DNA of 64,000 nt from JASLDZ01 sp964244065 (GTDB lineage Bacteria > Pseudomonadota > Alphaproteobacteria > Caulobacterales > Caulobacteraceae): positions 1 to 64,000 of the forward strand of contig CAXTHH010000004.1 of assembly GCA_964244065.1 (NCBI GenBank). Direction: 5' to 3'. Below the pieces are notes generated by a model, which worked only from the letters and a program-made list of their open reading frames with translations, searched no databases and was not told the origin of the DNA. Made by a program: the position numbers and the translations under genes. Every line of letters begins with the position of its first letter. Within the stretch, counting starts at the first letter, position 1. Shown here piece by piece: positions 15,508 through 24,455 of the stretch.

Positions 15508-17352
15508 ATGCCGAAGGCCTCCATGTTCTCCCCCGACACACATCCCGCGCTTGCGCGGGCGCTGGCCGCGCGCGGCTACGAAGCCGCCACCCCCGTGCAG
15601 GCGGCGGTCTCCGCGCCCGAGCACGCCGAGCGCGACCTCCTCGTCACCGCCAAGACGGGCAGCGGCAAGACCGTCGCCTACGGCCTGGCGCTGGCCCCCA
15701 CCCTGCTGTCCGACGCCGCGCGCCTGCCGCCCGCAGCGGCGCCGTTGGCCCTGGTGATCGCCCCCACCCGCGAGCTGGCGCTGCAGGTGCGCGAGGAGCT
15801 GGCCTGGCTCTACGCCGAGGCGGGCGCCCGCGTGGTCGCCTGCGTGGGCGGCATGGACCCCCGGCGCGAGGCGCGGGAGCTGCAGGCCGGCGTGCACATC
15901 GTGGTGGGCACCCCCGGCCGCCTGCGCGACCACTTGGAGCGCGGGCAGCTGGACCTGTCCAAGCTCTCCGCCGCGGTCCTCGACGAGGCGGACGAGATGC
16001 TCGACATGGGCTTCCGCGAGGAGCTCGAGGAGATCCTCGACGCCACCCCCGCCGAACGCCGCACCCTGCTGTTCTCCGCCACCCTGCCGCGCGAGATCGA
16101 GCACCTGGCCCGCCGCTACCAGCGCGACGCCCTGCGCCTGACGGTGGATGCGGGCGGCGAGGCGCACGCCGACATCGCCTACCAGGCCGTGCCCATCGCC
16201 CCCTACGAGATCGAGCGGGCGGTGGTGAACATCCTGCGCTGGCGCGAGGCGGCCACCGCCATCGTGTTCTGCGGCACCCGCGAGGGCGTGAACCGGCTGC
16301 ACGCCAACCTGGCCGAGCGCGGCTTCGGCGCCGTGGCCCTCTCCGGCGAGCTGACCCAGGCCGAGCGCACCCGCGCTCTGCAGGCGCTGCGCGACCGCCG
16401 CGCCCGCGTCTGCGTGGCCACCGACGTGGCGGCGCGCGGCATCGACATCCCCGACCTGGAGCTGGTGGTCCACGCCGACCTGCCGCACGACTCGGAGGTG
16501 CTGCTGCACCGCTCGGGCCGCACCGGCCGCGCCGGCCGCAAGGGGACCTGCGTGATCCTCGTGCCCCACCCCAAGCGCCGCCGGGCCGAGCAGCTGATCC
16601 GCGGCGCCCGCATCGCGGTGGAGTGGACGCCCGCCCCCAGCGCCGACAGCATCCGCGAGCGCGACGCCCTGCGCCTGGTGGAGGAGGTCGCCCCCGCCGC
16701 CGAGGACGAACTGGCGGCCGCCCGCACCCTCCTGGCCGAGCGCTCGGCGGAGGACGTGGCCGCGGCCCTGGTGCGCCTGCACCGCGCCCGCCTGCCCTCG
16801 CCGGAGGACCTGGCCGAGGCCTCGGCCGAGCCGCCCGTGCGCGCCCCGCGCCAGGGTTTCGAGGGCTCCGTCTGGTTCCGCGTCGACCTGGGCCGCAACC
16901 GCAACGCCGACCCCCGCTGGCTCCTGCCGATGATCTGCCGGCGCGGGCACGTGACCAAGGGCGAGATCGGGGCCATCCGCGTGTTCGACCGCGAGAGCCG
17001 GTTCGAGATCGTGGCCGCCGCCGCCGACCGCTTCCGCCAGGCCCTGGCGCAGACCGCCTCGGACGACGACGTGCGCATCGTGGCCATGGACGAGGCCCCG
17101 CCGATGCCGCCCCGCGAGCGCCGCGGGCCGCCCAAGCGCGCCGGCAACGACGGCCGCCCCGGCCCTCACGGCGAGAAGGGCTGGGCCCCGCAGGCCGACG
17201 CCGTCTCGGCCGAGCGTCCCCGCGGCCCGCACGCGCCGAAGCCGTACGCCCGCCCGGCCGGCGGACCCAAGCCGCCCTTCGCCAAGCCCTGGGCCGGCAA
17301 GCCGGCCGGCCCCGCCGCGGGCTTCAAGCGCGGTCCTCAGCGGCGCGGGTGA
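15508..17352 (+). CDS. DEAD-box ATP-dependent RNA helicase
   Basis: 614 residues. All helicase motifs are present: AKTGSGKT (near 47-54), PTRELALQV, GG, TPGRLRDHL, DEADEMLDMGF (D158), SATLP, then ATDVAARGIDIPDL and HRSGRTGRAGR. A DbpA-type RNA-binding domain follows at about 450-525 (VWFRVDLGRNRNADPRWLLP), suggesting a role in ribosome assembly or RNA turnover, then a basic Pro/Lys/Arg tail. An in-frame ATG at 15523 with GAAGG five bases upstream is an alternative start. The end overlaps the next gene as GTGA. Confidence 0.93.
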   Translation: MPKASMFSPDTHPALARALAARGYEAATPVQAAVSAPEHAERDLLVTAKTGSGKTVAYGLALAPTLLSDAARLPPAAAPLALVIAPTRELALQVREELAWLYAEAGARVVACVGGMDPRREARELQAGVHIVVGTPGRLRDHLERGQLDLSKLSAAVLDEADEMLDMGFREELEEILDATPAERRTLLFSATLPREIEHLARRYQRDALRLTVDAGGEAHADIAYQAVPIAPYEIERAVVNILRWREAATAIVFCGTREGVNRLHANLAERGFGAVALSGELTQAERTRALQALRDRRARVCVATDVAARGIDIPDLELVVHADLPHDSEVLLHRSGRTGRAGRKGTCVILVPHPKRRRAEQLIRGARIAVEWTPAPSADSIRERDALRLVEEVAPAAEDELAAARTLLAERSAEDVAAALVRLHRARLPSPEDLAEASAEPPVRAPRQGFEGSVWFRVDLGRNRNADPRWLLPMICRRGHVTKGEIGAIRVFDRESRFEIVAAAADRFRQALAQTASDDDVRIVAMDEAPPMPPRERRGPPKRAGNDGRPGPHGEKGWAPQADAVSAERPRGPHAPKPYARPAGGPKPPFAKPWAGKPAGPAAGFKRGPQRRG

Positions 17353-18152
17353 CGGCCGCAGTCCGGATCGATGACCCGGCCGACCCCCGGCTGGAGCCGT
17401 TCCGCGACGTGAAGGAGCGCGACCTCGTCGGCCGTCGCGGCCTGTTCCTGGCGGAGGGCGAGGTGGTGGTCCGCCAGGCCCTGCGCGCCGGGATCGTGCT
17501 GGAGGCGCTGCTCCTGGCCGAGGACAGGATCGACAAGCTTGCCGACCTTGTCGCGGCCGGTGTGTCGACCTTTGTCTATGTTGTCGCACAGCAGGTTTTC
17601 GACACCCTGGCGGGCTTTCCGGTCCACCGCGGCGTGCTCGGCCTGGGCCGTCGGCCGGCCGACCTGGGCGCCGAGGCTCTGCTGGCGAGCGCGCCGGAGC
17701 GGGCCGTGGCGGTGGCCGCGCTCGGCCTCGGCAACCACGACAATCTCGGCGGCGTGTTCCGCAACGCGGCCGCCTTCGGCGCGCACGCCGTGCTGCTGGG
17801 TGCGACCAGCTGCGACCCGTTGTACCGCAAGGCGATCCGCGTCTCGGTCGGCGCGGCGCTGACCACGCCCTTCGCCCGGCTGAAAGACGACGCGGCGCTG
17901 CCCGAGCTCCTGCGCCGCCACGGCTTCGAGCCGCTGGCGCTGACCCCCGGCGGCGGCGTGCGCCTGCGCGACCTCGCCCGCCCGCCCCGGGCGGCGCTGG
18001 TGCTGGGGGCGGAGGGGCCGGGCCTGCCGCCGACGCTCCTGGCGCGCTGCACGGCCGTGAGCATCCCCATGGCCGCCGGCTTCGACAGCCTGAACGTGGC
18101 GACCACCAGCGGAATCGCCCTGCACCACCTGGCCGAGAGCCGAGCGCCGTGA
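17349..18152 (+). CDS. TrmH/SpoU-family RNA 2'-O-methyltransferase
   Basis: 267 residues, GTG start overlapping the helicase stop. An N-terminal substrate-binding part (roughly 1-100; GLFLAEGEVVVRQAL) is followed by the SPOUT knot domain with the three conserved blocks: GLGNHDNLGGVFRNAAAFGA, VLGAEGPGLPP and SIPMAAGFDSLNVATTSGIA. It transfers a methyl group from SAM to a ribose of rRNA or tRNA; the exact target cannot be read from sequence. Tight coupling to the helicase suggests joint work on ribosomal RNA. Confidence 0.9.
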   Translation: MTAAVRIDDPADPRLEPFRDVKERDLVGRRGLFLAEGEVVVRQALRAGIVLEALLLAEDRIDKLADLVAAGVSTFVYVVAQQVFDTLAGFPVHRGVLGLGRRPADLGAEALLASAPERAVAVAALGLGNHDNLGGVFRNAAAFGAHAVLLGATSCDPLYRKAIRVSVGAALTTPFARLKDDAALPELLRRHGFEPLALTPGGGVRLRDLARPPRAALVLGAEGPGLPPTLLARCTAVSIPMAAGFDSLNVATTSGIALHHLAESRAP

Positions 18153-18628
18153 CGACGTGGTTCACCTCCGACACCCACTTCGGCGACCACCGGACGCTGA
18201 ACATCGGCCACCGCCCGTTCGCCTCGGTGGCGGAGATGGACGCGGCGCTGCTCGCGGGCTGGAACGCCGCCGTCGGGCCGCAGGATGTCGTCTGGCACCT
18301 GGGGGACTTCGCCCGCACGGCGGCCGTCGCCGCCCGCGTGCTGCCGCAGCTGAACGGGAGCAAGCACCTGGTGCTCGGCAACAACGACGGCTTCGCGCCA
18401 CCGGAGGGCTGGGCGTCGATCCAGGCCTACGCCGAGCTGAAGCTGGACGGCCGCCTGCTGGTGCTCTGCCACTATCCATTCCGCACCTGGCGCGACCAGG
18501 GCCGGGGCGCGGTGAACCTGCACGGCCACAGCCACGGGCGGCTCAAGCCGCTCCCGCGCCAGTTCGACGTCGGCGTGGACGCCCGCGGTTTCCGCCCCGT
18601 GTCCCTGGCGGAGCTCACCGCGAGCTAG
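18149..18628 (+). CDS. Small metallophosphoesterase
   Basis: 159 residues, GTG start overlapping the methyltransferase stop (GTGA). Calcineurin-type motifs are visible: FTSDTHFGDH (D-x-H), HLGDFA (GD), LGNNDG (GN-D), CHYP and LHGHSHGRL (GHxH). This is the short single-domain form, often annotated as a phosphohydrolase of unknown substrate. Its place in a helicase-methyltransferase run hints at nucleic acid metabolism, but that is only inference. Confidence 0.87.
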   Translation: MTTWFTSDTHFGDHRTLNIGHRPFASVAEMDAALLAGWNAAVGPQDVVWHLGDFARTAAVAARVLPQLNGSKHLVLGNNDGFAPPEGWASIQAYAELKLDGRLLVLCHYPFRTWRDQGRGAVNLHGHSHGRLKPLPRQFDVGVDARGFRPVSLAELTAS

Positions 18629-18666
18629 CCCTGGCCGCGCGAGCGGACTCGGCGGAGGGTCGGCGC

Positions 18667-19305
18667 ATGTACGTGCTCTACTACGAGCCCTCCACCGCCA
18701 GCCTGGCCGTGCACTGGATGCTGCTGGAGCTGGGCGCCCCTTTCGAGCTGCGCCGCGTGGACTTCGCCGCGGGCGCCCAGCGCTCGGCCGAGTACCTGGC
18801 GTTGAACCCGAACGGGCACGTCCCCACGCTGCTGATCGACGGGCGGCCCTACACGGAGGTCGCCGCCCTGCTGCAGATCCTGGCCGAGCGGCATCCGGAG
18901 GGCGGCTTCGACACCCCGCCCGGCGACCCCGCCCGCGCCGATCATCTGCAGCTCCTGCTGCACCTGGCGAACACTCTGCAGCCCGCCTTCCGCGCCTGGT
19001 TCTACCCGCACGAGCCCGCCGGGCCGGAGCAGACGGAGGCCGCCCGGGCCGCCGCCCGCCCGCGGATCGAGGCGGCCTGGGCGCGGATGGAGGCGCGCTT
19101 CGCCGACGGTCGCACCTATGCGCTGGGCGACCGGGTGCGTGCGCCCGACCTGCTGCTCACCATGCTGGCCCGGTGGAGCCGCGGCATGCCCCGCCCCGCC
19201 ACGGACCATCCCCGCCTGCGCGCCTACCTCGACCGCATGCGCGCCCGCCCCGCGTTGCGCGAGGTGCATCGGCGGGAGGCGCTGACCGACTGGATCGACG
19301 ACTGA
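18667..19305 (+). CDS. Glutathione S-transferase family protein
   Basis: 212 residues. The thioredoxin-like N-terminal domain (1-80) contains LNPNGHVPTLLIDG with the cis-Pro, and the helical C-terminal domain contains YALGDRVRAPDLLLTML with the N-capping box. The opening YYEPSTASLAVHW places a Ser or Tyr near the active position. Likely a cytosolic detoxification enzyme; the substrate is unknown. It follows the phosphoesterase by 38 bp on the same strand. Confidence 0.88.
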   Translation: MYVLYYEPSTASLAVHWMLLELGAPFELRRVDFAAGAQRSAEYLALNPNGHVPTLLIDGRPYTEVAALLQILAERHPEGGFDTPPGDPARADHLQLLLHLANTLQPAFRAWFYPHEPAGPEQTEAARAAARPRIEAAWARMEARFADGRTYALGDRVRAPDLLLTMLARWSRGMPRPATDHPRLRAYLDRMRARPALREVHRREALTDWIDD

Positions 19306-19362
19306 ATTGTCCCTGACCGCACGGCACGTTTGCCAAATGAGGGGAATTTAACCTTCGCGGGC

Positions 19363-19389
19363 GGAACAACCGAGCGTGATCCATGAGTT
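19363..19389 (+). promoter_or_regulatory. Possible EcfG-type promoter, weak match
   Basis: GGAAC at 19363-19367 resembles the -35 box of the alphaproteobacterial general stress sigma factor. The -10 would be AGTT (19386-19389) with an 18-base spacer, against the consensus 16-17 bases and CGTT. If used, the transcript would begin only a few bases before the response regulator ATG. Confidence 0.25.
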
Positions 19390-19397
19390 AGGCACGC

Positions 19398-19760
19398 ATG
19401 GGACAGGTCGCCGGATCCGTGGTTCTGCTGGTCGAGGACGAGCCTCTGACGCGCATGGATGCGTGCGAGGGTCTTCGGGCGGCCGGCTTCGAGGTGATCG
19501 ACGCGCCGGACGCGGAGACCGCCCTGGCCCTCGTGCGCAGCCGGACCGACATCGCCGTGCTGTTCACCGACGTGCAGATGCCGGGGGCCATGGACGGCCT
19601 GGCGCTGGCCCGCGCGGTTTTCGCCCTGCGCCCCGACATCAAGATCCTGGTCACCTCCGGCGGCCTCAAGCTGCGCGACGAGGACCTGCCGGACCACGGC
19701 CGGTTCGTGCCCAAGCCCTACGCGGTGGACCGGGTGGCCGAGCAGATCGCCGCGGCCTGA
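19398..19760 (+). CDS. Single-domain response regulator
   Basis: 120 residues, a receiver domain alone (CheY-like) with no output domain. The acidic pocket VEDE (E13, D14), phospho-acceptor D58 in FTDVQMPG, Thr/Ser in LVTSGG and Lys in VPKPY (near 106) are intact. Short receivers of this type in Caulobacterales often act as phosphate sinks or relays with HWE kinases; one such kinase lies 8.5 kb away, but no direct link is shown. It ends 4 bp before the convergent amidohydrolase stop. Confidence 0.9.
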   Translation: MGQVAGSVVLLVEDEPLTRMDACEGLRAAGFEVIDAPDAETALALVRSRTDIAVLFTDVQMPGAMDGLALARAVFALRPDIKILVTSGGLKLRDEDLPDHGRFVPKPYAVDRVAEQIAAA

Positions 19761-19764
19761 GCCC

Positions 19765-21063
19765 TCAGGGCCCCTTCACCACCGCGCCGCCCTTCATGAC
19801 GAACGCGACCCGCTGCAACGTCGTGACGTCGGCCAGCGGGTCGCCCGCCACCGCGATCAGGTCGCCGTAACGCCCCGGCGCGATCGCGCCGACGTCCCTG
19901 GCGCGGCCCACCGCCTCCGCGGCGTCGCTGGTGGCCGAGCGGATCGCCTGTGCGGGGGTCATGCCCCACTCTACCGCCTTGGCCAGCTGCAGCGCGTTGG
20001 TCCCGTGCGGATAGACGCCCGCGTCGGTGCCGAAGGCCATCCTCACGCCCGCCTTGACGGCCGCCCGGAACGTCTGGCGCTGCTTGAGGCCGATCTCCTT
20101 CTCCTTGGCCAGGCTCTCGGCGAACACGCCGTTCTTGGCGCCCTCGGCCAGGATGTAATCGTCATCGTAGATGTCCATCGAGAACCAGGTTCCCCGCGCC
20201 TTGGCCATCTGCAGGGCCTCGGCGTCGGCGAGGCTGGCGTGCTCGATCGAGTCGACGCCCGCGCGGATGGCGGCCTTGATCCCGTCCGTGCCGTGCGCGT
20301 GTACGGCGACCTTCAGGCCCAGCATGTGCGCCTCGTCCACCGCCGCCTTGATCTCCTCGTAGGTCATCTGCTGGGCGCCCGCCGAGTCGGTCTTGGACAG
20401 CACGCCGCCCGTGACGCAGAGCTTGATCGCCTCCGCCCCGAAGTTGCGCACCTTGCGCACCAGCTTGCGGTAGCCGTCCGGCGTGTCGGCGATGCTGTTG
20501 TAGGGGCTGTCCTCGACGGGCCAGCGCGCGTCGGAGAAGGAGGGGGGGAAGGCGCCGGAGCCGTCGCAGTGGCCGCCCGTCGCGCCAAGGGCGAAGGTGG
20601 CGGGGATGATCCGCGGCCCCGGCACATAGCCGCCCTCGATCCCTTGCTTCAGGCCGACGTCGTCGTAATAGCCCGCGCCCAGGTTGCGCACGGTGGTGAA
20701 GCCGGCCTCCAGCGTCAGCTTCGCGTTGGCGACGCCGACCACCTGCCAGAAGCTGTCGGTGAACCCCAGGCCCCTGTAGCCCTTGATGGTCGGCTCGCTG
20801 TTCAGGTGCACGTGCACGTCGATCAGCCCGGGCAGCAGCGTCATCCCCGGGGGCAGCGCCACCGTGCGCGCGCCGGCCGGCGTGGTGAGGGCGCCCTGCC
20901 GGCTCACAGCCGTGATCCGCCCGTCGGTGATCACCACCGCGGGCCGGTCAACATAGCGGCCGGCCTGCACGTCGAGCATCCGATCGGCGGTGACCACCAC
21001 CGTGTCGGCGAGCGCCGGCCCGGCGAGCAGGGCGGCGGCGAGGGCGAAGGCGGCGGTTCTCAT
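19765..21063 (-). CDS. Exported amidohydrolase, Xaa-Pro/Xaa-Arg dipeptidase type
   Basis: 432 residues with a signal peptide (MRTAAFALAAALLAGPALAD). Metal ligands of the amidohydrolase superfamily are in order: HVH in LIDVHVHLN, Lys in EAIKLCVTGG, VAVHAHG, SIEHAS and FGTDAGVYPHG. The sequence resembles periplasmic Caulobacter enzymes that split dipeptides with a C-terminal Pro, Arg or Lys. It probably works with the other exported peptidases in this window. It is divergent from the acyl-CoA synthetase gene. Confidence 0.88.
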   Translation of the reverse strand: MRTAAFALAAALLAGPALADTVVVTADRMLDVQAGRYVDRPAVVITDGRITAVSRQGALTTPAGARTVALPPGMTLLPGLIDVHVHLNSEPTIKGYRGLGFTDSFWQVVGVANAKLTLEAGFTTVRNLGAGYYDDVGLKQGIEGGYVPGPRIIPATFALGATGGHCDGSGAFPPSFSDARWPVEDSPYNSIADTPDGYRKLVRKVRNFGAEAIKLCVTGGVLSKTDSAGAQQMTYEEIKAAVDEAHMLGLKVAVHAHGTDGIKAAIRAGVDSIEHASLADAEALQMAKARGTWFSMDIYDDDYILAEGAKNGVFAESLAKEKEIGLKQRQTFRAAVKAGVRMAFGTDAGVYPHGTNALQLAKAVEWGMTPAQAIRSATSDAAEAVGRARDVGAIAPGRYGDLIAVAGDPLADVTTLQRVAFVMKGGAVVKGP

Positions 21064-21096
21064 GCGCCAAGCGTTGCTGCGCCCACTTGCACGGTC

Positions 21097-21126
21097 AACC
21101 CTCTCCCGCTTGCGCGGGAGAGGGTT
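21097..21126. repeat. Perfect short hairpin repeat, family E
   Basis: A 13-base stem, AACCCTCTCCCGC and its exact complement, closes a 4-base loop TTGC. It lies in the divergent gap between the amidohydrolase and acyl-CoA synthetase genes, 20 bases before the ATG of the latter. The stem sequence is related to the hairpins of family C at 24443. Confidence 0.8.
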
Positions 21127-21146
21127 CGTGGCTCTAGGCTTCGCTC

Positions 21147-22688
21147 ATGCCCTCTGCCGCCGAGCTGCTCGCCTCCCCCTTCGCCAACTTCGCCGACCTC
21201 ATCCGGGCGCACGCCCGCGAGCGGCCGACGCACGTGGCCGCGGCCGCGGGCGAGGCGGCGGTCACCTACGCCGAGCTGGACGCGCTCGGAGACCGCATCG
21301 CCGCCGCCCTGCAGCAGGACGGCGCGGCGCCCGGCGAGGCCGTGGCGATCTGCGCCACGAGCTCCATCCCCTACGCCGCCCTGTGGGTGGGCGTCCTGCG
21401 CGCGGGCGCGGTCGTCGCGCCGCTGGCCCCCTCCTCCACCGCCGAGGCGCTGCGGGTCATGCTGGAGGACTGCGGCGCCAGGCGCCTGTTCCTCGACGCG
21501 GGCGTCGCCGCCACGCTGCAGCCCGTGGCCGACCGCCTGACCCTCCGCCGCATCGCGCTCGACGGGTCGGACGCCGGCGAGCCCTGGCTCGGCTGGCTCG
21601 CGCCGGAGGACGCCGCGCCGCGCCCGGTGGAGGTCAGCCCAGGCGACGCGTTCAACATCATCTACTCCTCGGGCACCACGGGCGCGCCCAAGGGCATCGT
21701 GCAGCCCCACAGCTACCGCTGGGGCCAGTTCGCGCGCGGCGCCTACACGGCGGACGCGGTGACGGTGGTGTCCACCCCGCTCTACTCGAACACCACCCTG
21801 GTGAGCTTTCTGCCCACGCTGGCGGTCGGCGGCACGGTGGTGCTGATGGGCAGGTTCGACGCCGCCGAGTTCCTGCGCCTGTCGGAGCGCTGGCGCGCCA
21901 CCCACGCCATGCTGGTGCCCGTGCAGTACCGCCGGCTGCTGGACCACCCGCAGTTCGACCGGCACGACCTCTCCAGCTACGTGCTCAAGACCTGCACCAG
22001 CGCGCCCTTCGCCAGCGCGCTGAAGGCGGAAATCCTGCGCCGCTGGCCGGGCGGCTTGGTCGAATACTACGGCATGACCGAGGGCGGCGGCTCCTGCGGG
22101 CTCGTCGCCCATGAGCACCCCGACAAGCTGCACACCGTCGGCCGCCCCCTGCCCGGCCACGACATGCGCGTGATCGACGAGGCGGGCGTCGAGCTGCCCC
22201 CCGGCGAGGTGGGCGAGGTGGTCGGCCGCTCGCCGGGCATGATGACCGGCTACCACAACCAGCCGGACAAGACGCGCGACGCCGAGTGGTGGAGCCCCGC
22301 GGGCGAGCGCTTCATCCGCACCGGCGACGTGGGCCGGTTCGACGCCGACGGCTTCCTGACGCTGATGGACCGCAAGAAGGACATGGTCATCTCCGGGGGC
22401 TTCAACATCTACCCGTCCGACCTCGAGGCCGAGCTCGTGCAGCACCCGGACGTGGAGGACTGCGCCGTGTTCGGCGTGCCGAGCGAGGCCTGGGGCGAGA
22501 CGCCGGTGGCCGCCGTGGTGGTGCGCGAAGGCGCCGCCGTCGCGCCGGACGAGCTCAAGGCGTGGGCCAACGCACGTCTGGGCAAGACGCAGCGCCTCTC
22601 CGAGGTGCGCTTCGTGGACGCCCTGCCCCGGTCCGCGATAGGCAAGATCCTGAAGCGCGAGCTCCGCGACGCCTTCGCCGCCGCCTGA
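21147..22688 (+). CDS. AMP-binding acyl-CoA synthetase
   Basis: 513 residues of the ANL superfamily, cytoplasmic: it activates a carboxylic acid as the acyl-adenylate and then as the CoA thioester. Motifs visible: the P-loop YSSGTTGAPKG near residue 172, YGMTEGGG, RTGDVGRFDADGF, DRKKDMVISGGFNIYPSDLE, and the late catalytic Lys in SAIGKILKREL. The closest families are fatty-acyl or aromatic acid CoA ligases; the substrate is not determined. A short repeat and a permease gene follow. Confidence 0.92.
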   Translation: MPSAAELLASPFANFADLIRAHARERPTHVAAAAGEAAVTYAELDALGDRIAAALQQDGAAPGEAVAICATSSIPYAALWVGVLRAGAVVAPLAPSSTAEALRVMLEDCGARRLFLDAGVAATLQPVADRLTLRRIALDGSDAGEPWLGWLAPEDAAPRPVEVSPGDAFNIIYSSGTTGAPKGIVQPHSYRWGQFARGAYTADAVTVVSTPLYSNTTLVSFLPTLAVGGTVVLMGRFDAAEFLRLSERWRATHAMLVPVQYRRLLDHPQFDRHDLSSYVLKTCTSAPFASALKAEILRRWPGGLVEYYGMTEGGGSCGLVAHEHPDKLHTVGRPLPGHDMRVIDEAGVELPPGEVGEVVGRSPGMMTGYHNQPDKTRDAEWWSPAGERFIRTGDVGRFDADGFLTLMDRKKDMVISGGFNIYPSDLEAELVQHPDVEDCAVFGVPSEAWGETPVAAVVVREGAAVAPDELKAWANARLGKTQRLSEVRFVDALPRSAIGKILKRELRDAFAAA

Positions 22689-22714
22689 TCGCCCTGGGGG
22701 AGGGAGCGCTCCTC

Positions 22715-22748
22715 TCCGTCGCCTCGGGTCAAGCCCGAGGGCGACGGA
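22715..22748. repeat. Palindromic intergenic repeat, family A, copy 4 (single arm)
   Basis: TCCGTCGCCTCGGG, a TCAAG loop and CCCGAGGGCGACGGA form one simple hairpin, as though the two outer ends had been joined. It sits between the acyl-CoA synthetase and TauE-type genes, both on the plus strand. Confidence 0.88.
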
Positions 22749-22776
22749 AGTTTTGAAGACGCGTGGAGGGAATTGA

Positions 22777-23547
22777 GTGGACACCCTGCTCCTGTTCCTC
22801 GCCGTAGGTTTCCTGGCGCAGATCGTCGACGGCGCCCTGGGCATGGCCTACGGCGTGATCTCCTCCTCCGTGCTGATGGCCTTCGGCGTGCCGCCCGCCG
22901 CCGCCAGCGCCACCATCCACGTGGCGGAGGTGTTCACCACCGGCGCCTCGGCCGCGAGCCACGGGCTGAACCGCAACGTGGAGGCGCGGCTGTTCTGGCC
23001 GCTGATGCTGGCCGGCATGGTCGGCGGCGCCGCCGGCGCCTACCTCCTGACCCAGATCGACGGGAACACCGTCAAGCCGTTCGTCAGCGGCTACCTGGCC
23101 TGCATCGGCGTATGGATCCTGTTGCGGGCCTGGCGCGGCGGGCGGGCGCGCGAGGCGCCGACGTTGCTCGTTCCGCCGCTGGGGCTGATCGGCGGCTTCC
23201 TCGACGCGGTCGGCGGAGGGGGCTGGGGGCCGATGGTCACCTCCACCCTGGTGGGCGCGGGCAAGGATCCCCGGCGCGCCATCGGCACGGCGAACGCGGC
23301 GGAGTTCTTCGTCACCGTGGCCGTCTCGGCCTCCTTCCTCGGCGCCCTGCTCACCGGGCGCTGGACGGGTGCGGCCTTTCCTCAGCAGGCCTGGGCGGTG
23401 GCCGGCCTGATCGGCGGCGGCCTGCTGGCGGCGCCGTTGGCGGGGTACGTGGTCAGGATCGTGCCGGCGAGGGCCCTGCAGTGGGCGGTGGGCGCCCTGA
23501 TCCTGCTGCTCAGCGCCTGGCAGCTGTTCCAGGCCCTGCGGCGCTGA
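22777..23547 (+). CDS. TauE/SafE-family membrane permease
   Basis: 256 residues, GTG start preceded by a GGAGGG ribosome site. About eight membrane helices. The two pseudo-symmetric halves begin with GFLAQIVDGALGMAYG and GLIGGFLDAVGGGGWGP, the family's characteristic Gly-rich repeats. Members export sulfite, sulfoacetate or other small organic anions across the inner membrane, and the substrate here is unknown. The preceding acyl-CoA synthetase might be functionally linked, but the repeat between them argues against a simple single unit. Confidence 0.9.
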   Translation: MDTLLLFLAVGFLAQIVDGALGMAYGVISSSVLMAFGVPPAAASATIHVAEVFTTGASAASHGLNRNVEARLFWPLMLAGMVGGAAGAYLLTQIDGNTVKPFVSGYLACIGVWILLRAWRGGRAREAPTLLVPPLGLIGGFLDAVGGGGWGPMVTSTLVGAGKDPRRAIGTANAAEFFVTVAVSASFLGALLTGRWTGAAFPQQAWAVAGLIGGGLLAAPLAGYVVRIVPARALQWAVGALILLLSAWQLFQALRR

Positions 23548-23678
23548 CCGCGCGTAGGCGCAGGCCGGAGGGTGCGTAGAGGCGGCAGCCGCCGGGGCTC
23601 CGAGCTGGGACCGGGGATCACGGCCTCGCAACGCCCCGGCCGCTCGCCAAGCTCCCTCCGCCGGGCTAGGCCGCGCCC

Positions 23679-24455
23679 ATGCCCTGGACCCGCCGCTACG
23701 ACGAGCCCGAGCCGCAGCGCGTGAACCGCTGGCTGGCGCAGTCGGGCGTGTGCTCGCGCCGCGAGGCGGACGCGCTGATCGCCGAGGGGCTGGTCTCCAT
23801 CGACGGCGAGCGGATCGAGGACGCCGGCCGCAAGATCGCGCCCGGCCAGACGCTGATGCTCGCCGAACGTGCGTCGGCGGGTCTGGATGCGCGCTTCACC
23901 GCCGTGCTCAACAAGCCCATCGGCCTTGTCTCCGGCCAGCCCGAGCCCGGGCGCACGCCCGCCGTGCGCCTGATCACCGCCGACCGGCGCGTGGGCGACG
24001 GCCCCGCGCCCGCGCGCGACGCCGCCCTGCCGCCGCTGGGCCGCCTCGACCAGGACAGCCGGGGCCTGCTGCTGCTCAGCGACGACGGGGTGCTCGCCAA
24101 GGCGGTGGTCGGCCCGACCTCGCAGCTGGACAAGGAGTATCTGGTGCGCGTGGGCGGCTCGGTGACGCGCGAGAAGCTGGACCTGCTGCGCCACGGGCTG
24201 GAGCTGGACGGGCGCGAGCTGAAGCCCGCCAAGGTGGCGCAGCTGGCGGACGGGGAGACCCTGCGCTTCACGCTCACGGAGGGGCGCAACCGCCAGATCC
24301 GCCGCATGTGCGCCCTAGTGAACCTGTGGGTGCTCGACCTGCACCGCATCCGCATCGGCCCGCTCCGCCTCGGCGACCTGCCCGAGGGGAGGTGGCGGGC
24401 GCTGACGGCCGAGGAGCGAGAGGGTTTGATACGCGCCTCCGACCCCCTCTCCTGA
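23679..24455 (+). CDS. rRNA pseudouridine synthase, RluF/RsuA type
   Basis: 258 residues. The N-terminal S4 RNA-binding domain (about 14-60; NRWLAQSGVCSRREADALI) is followed by the catalytic domain with the signature GRLDQDSRGLLLLSDDG, whose first Asp is the nucleophile, and TEGRNRQIRRMC near the end. It isomerises uridine in large or small subunit rRNA; the length and the layout fit RluF or its relatives. The last residues (DPLS) and the stop codon lie inside a family C repeat. The preceding 131-bp gap holds no recognisable feature. Confidence 0.88.
   Translation: MPWTRRYDEPEPQRVNRWLAQSGVCSRREADALIAEGLVSIDGERIEDAGRKIAPGQTLMLAERASAGLDARFTAVLNKPIGLVSGQPEPGRTPAVRLITADRRVGDGPAPARDAALPPLGRLDQDSRGLLLLSDDGVLAKAVVGPTSQLDKEYLVRVGGSVTREKLDLLRHGLELDGRELKPAKVAQLADGETLRFTLTEGRNRQIRRMCALVNLWVLDLHRIRIGPLRLGDLPEGRWRALTAEEREGLIRASDPLS

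Noticed and set aside
14863..18384. Very long minus-strand ORF (1173 codons) opposite the helicase and methyltransferase genes
   Set aside because: The protein is Arg/Ala/Gly/His-rich noise in the shadow of four clear genes on the other strand; such long open frames are expected at this GC content.
23548..23678. Intergenic gap before the pseudouridine synthase as another repeat
   Set aside because: No arm pairing of more than a few bases was found and no second copy is visible in the window.
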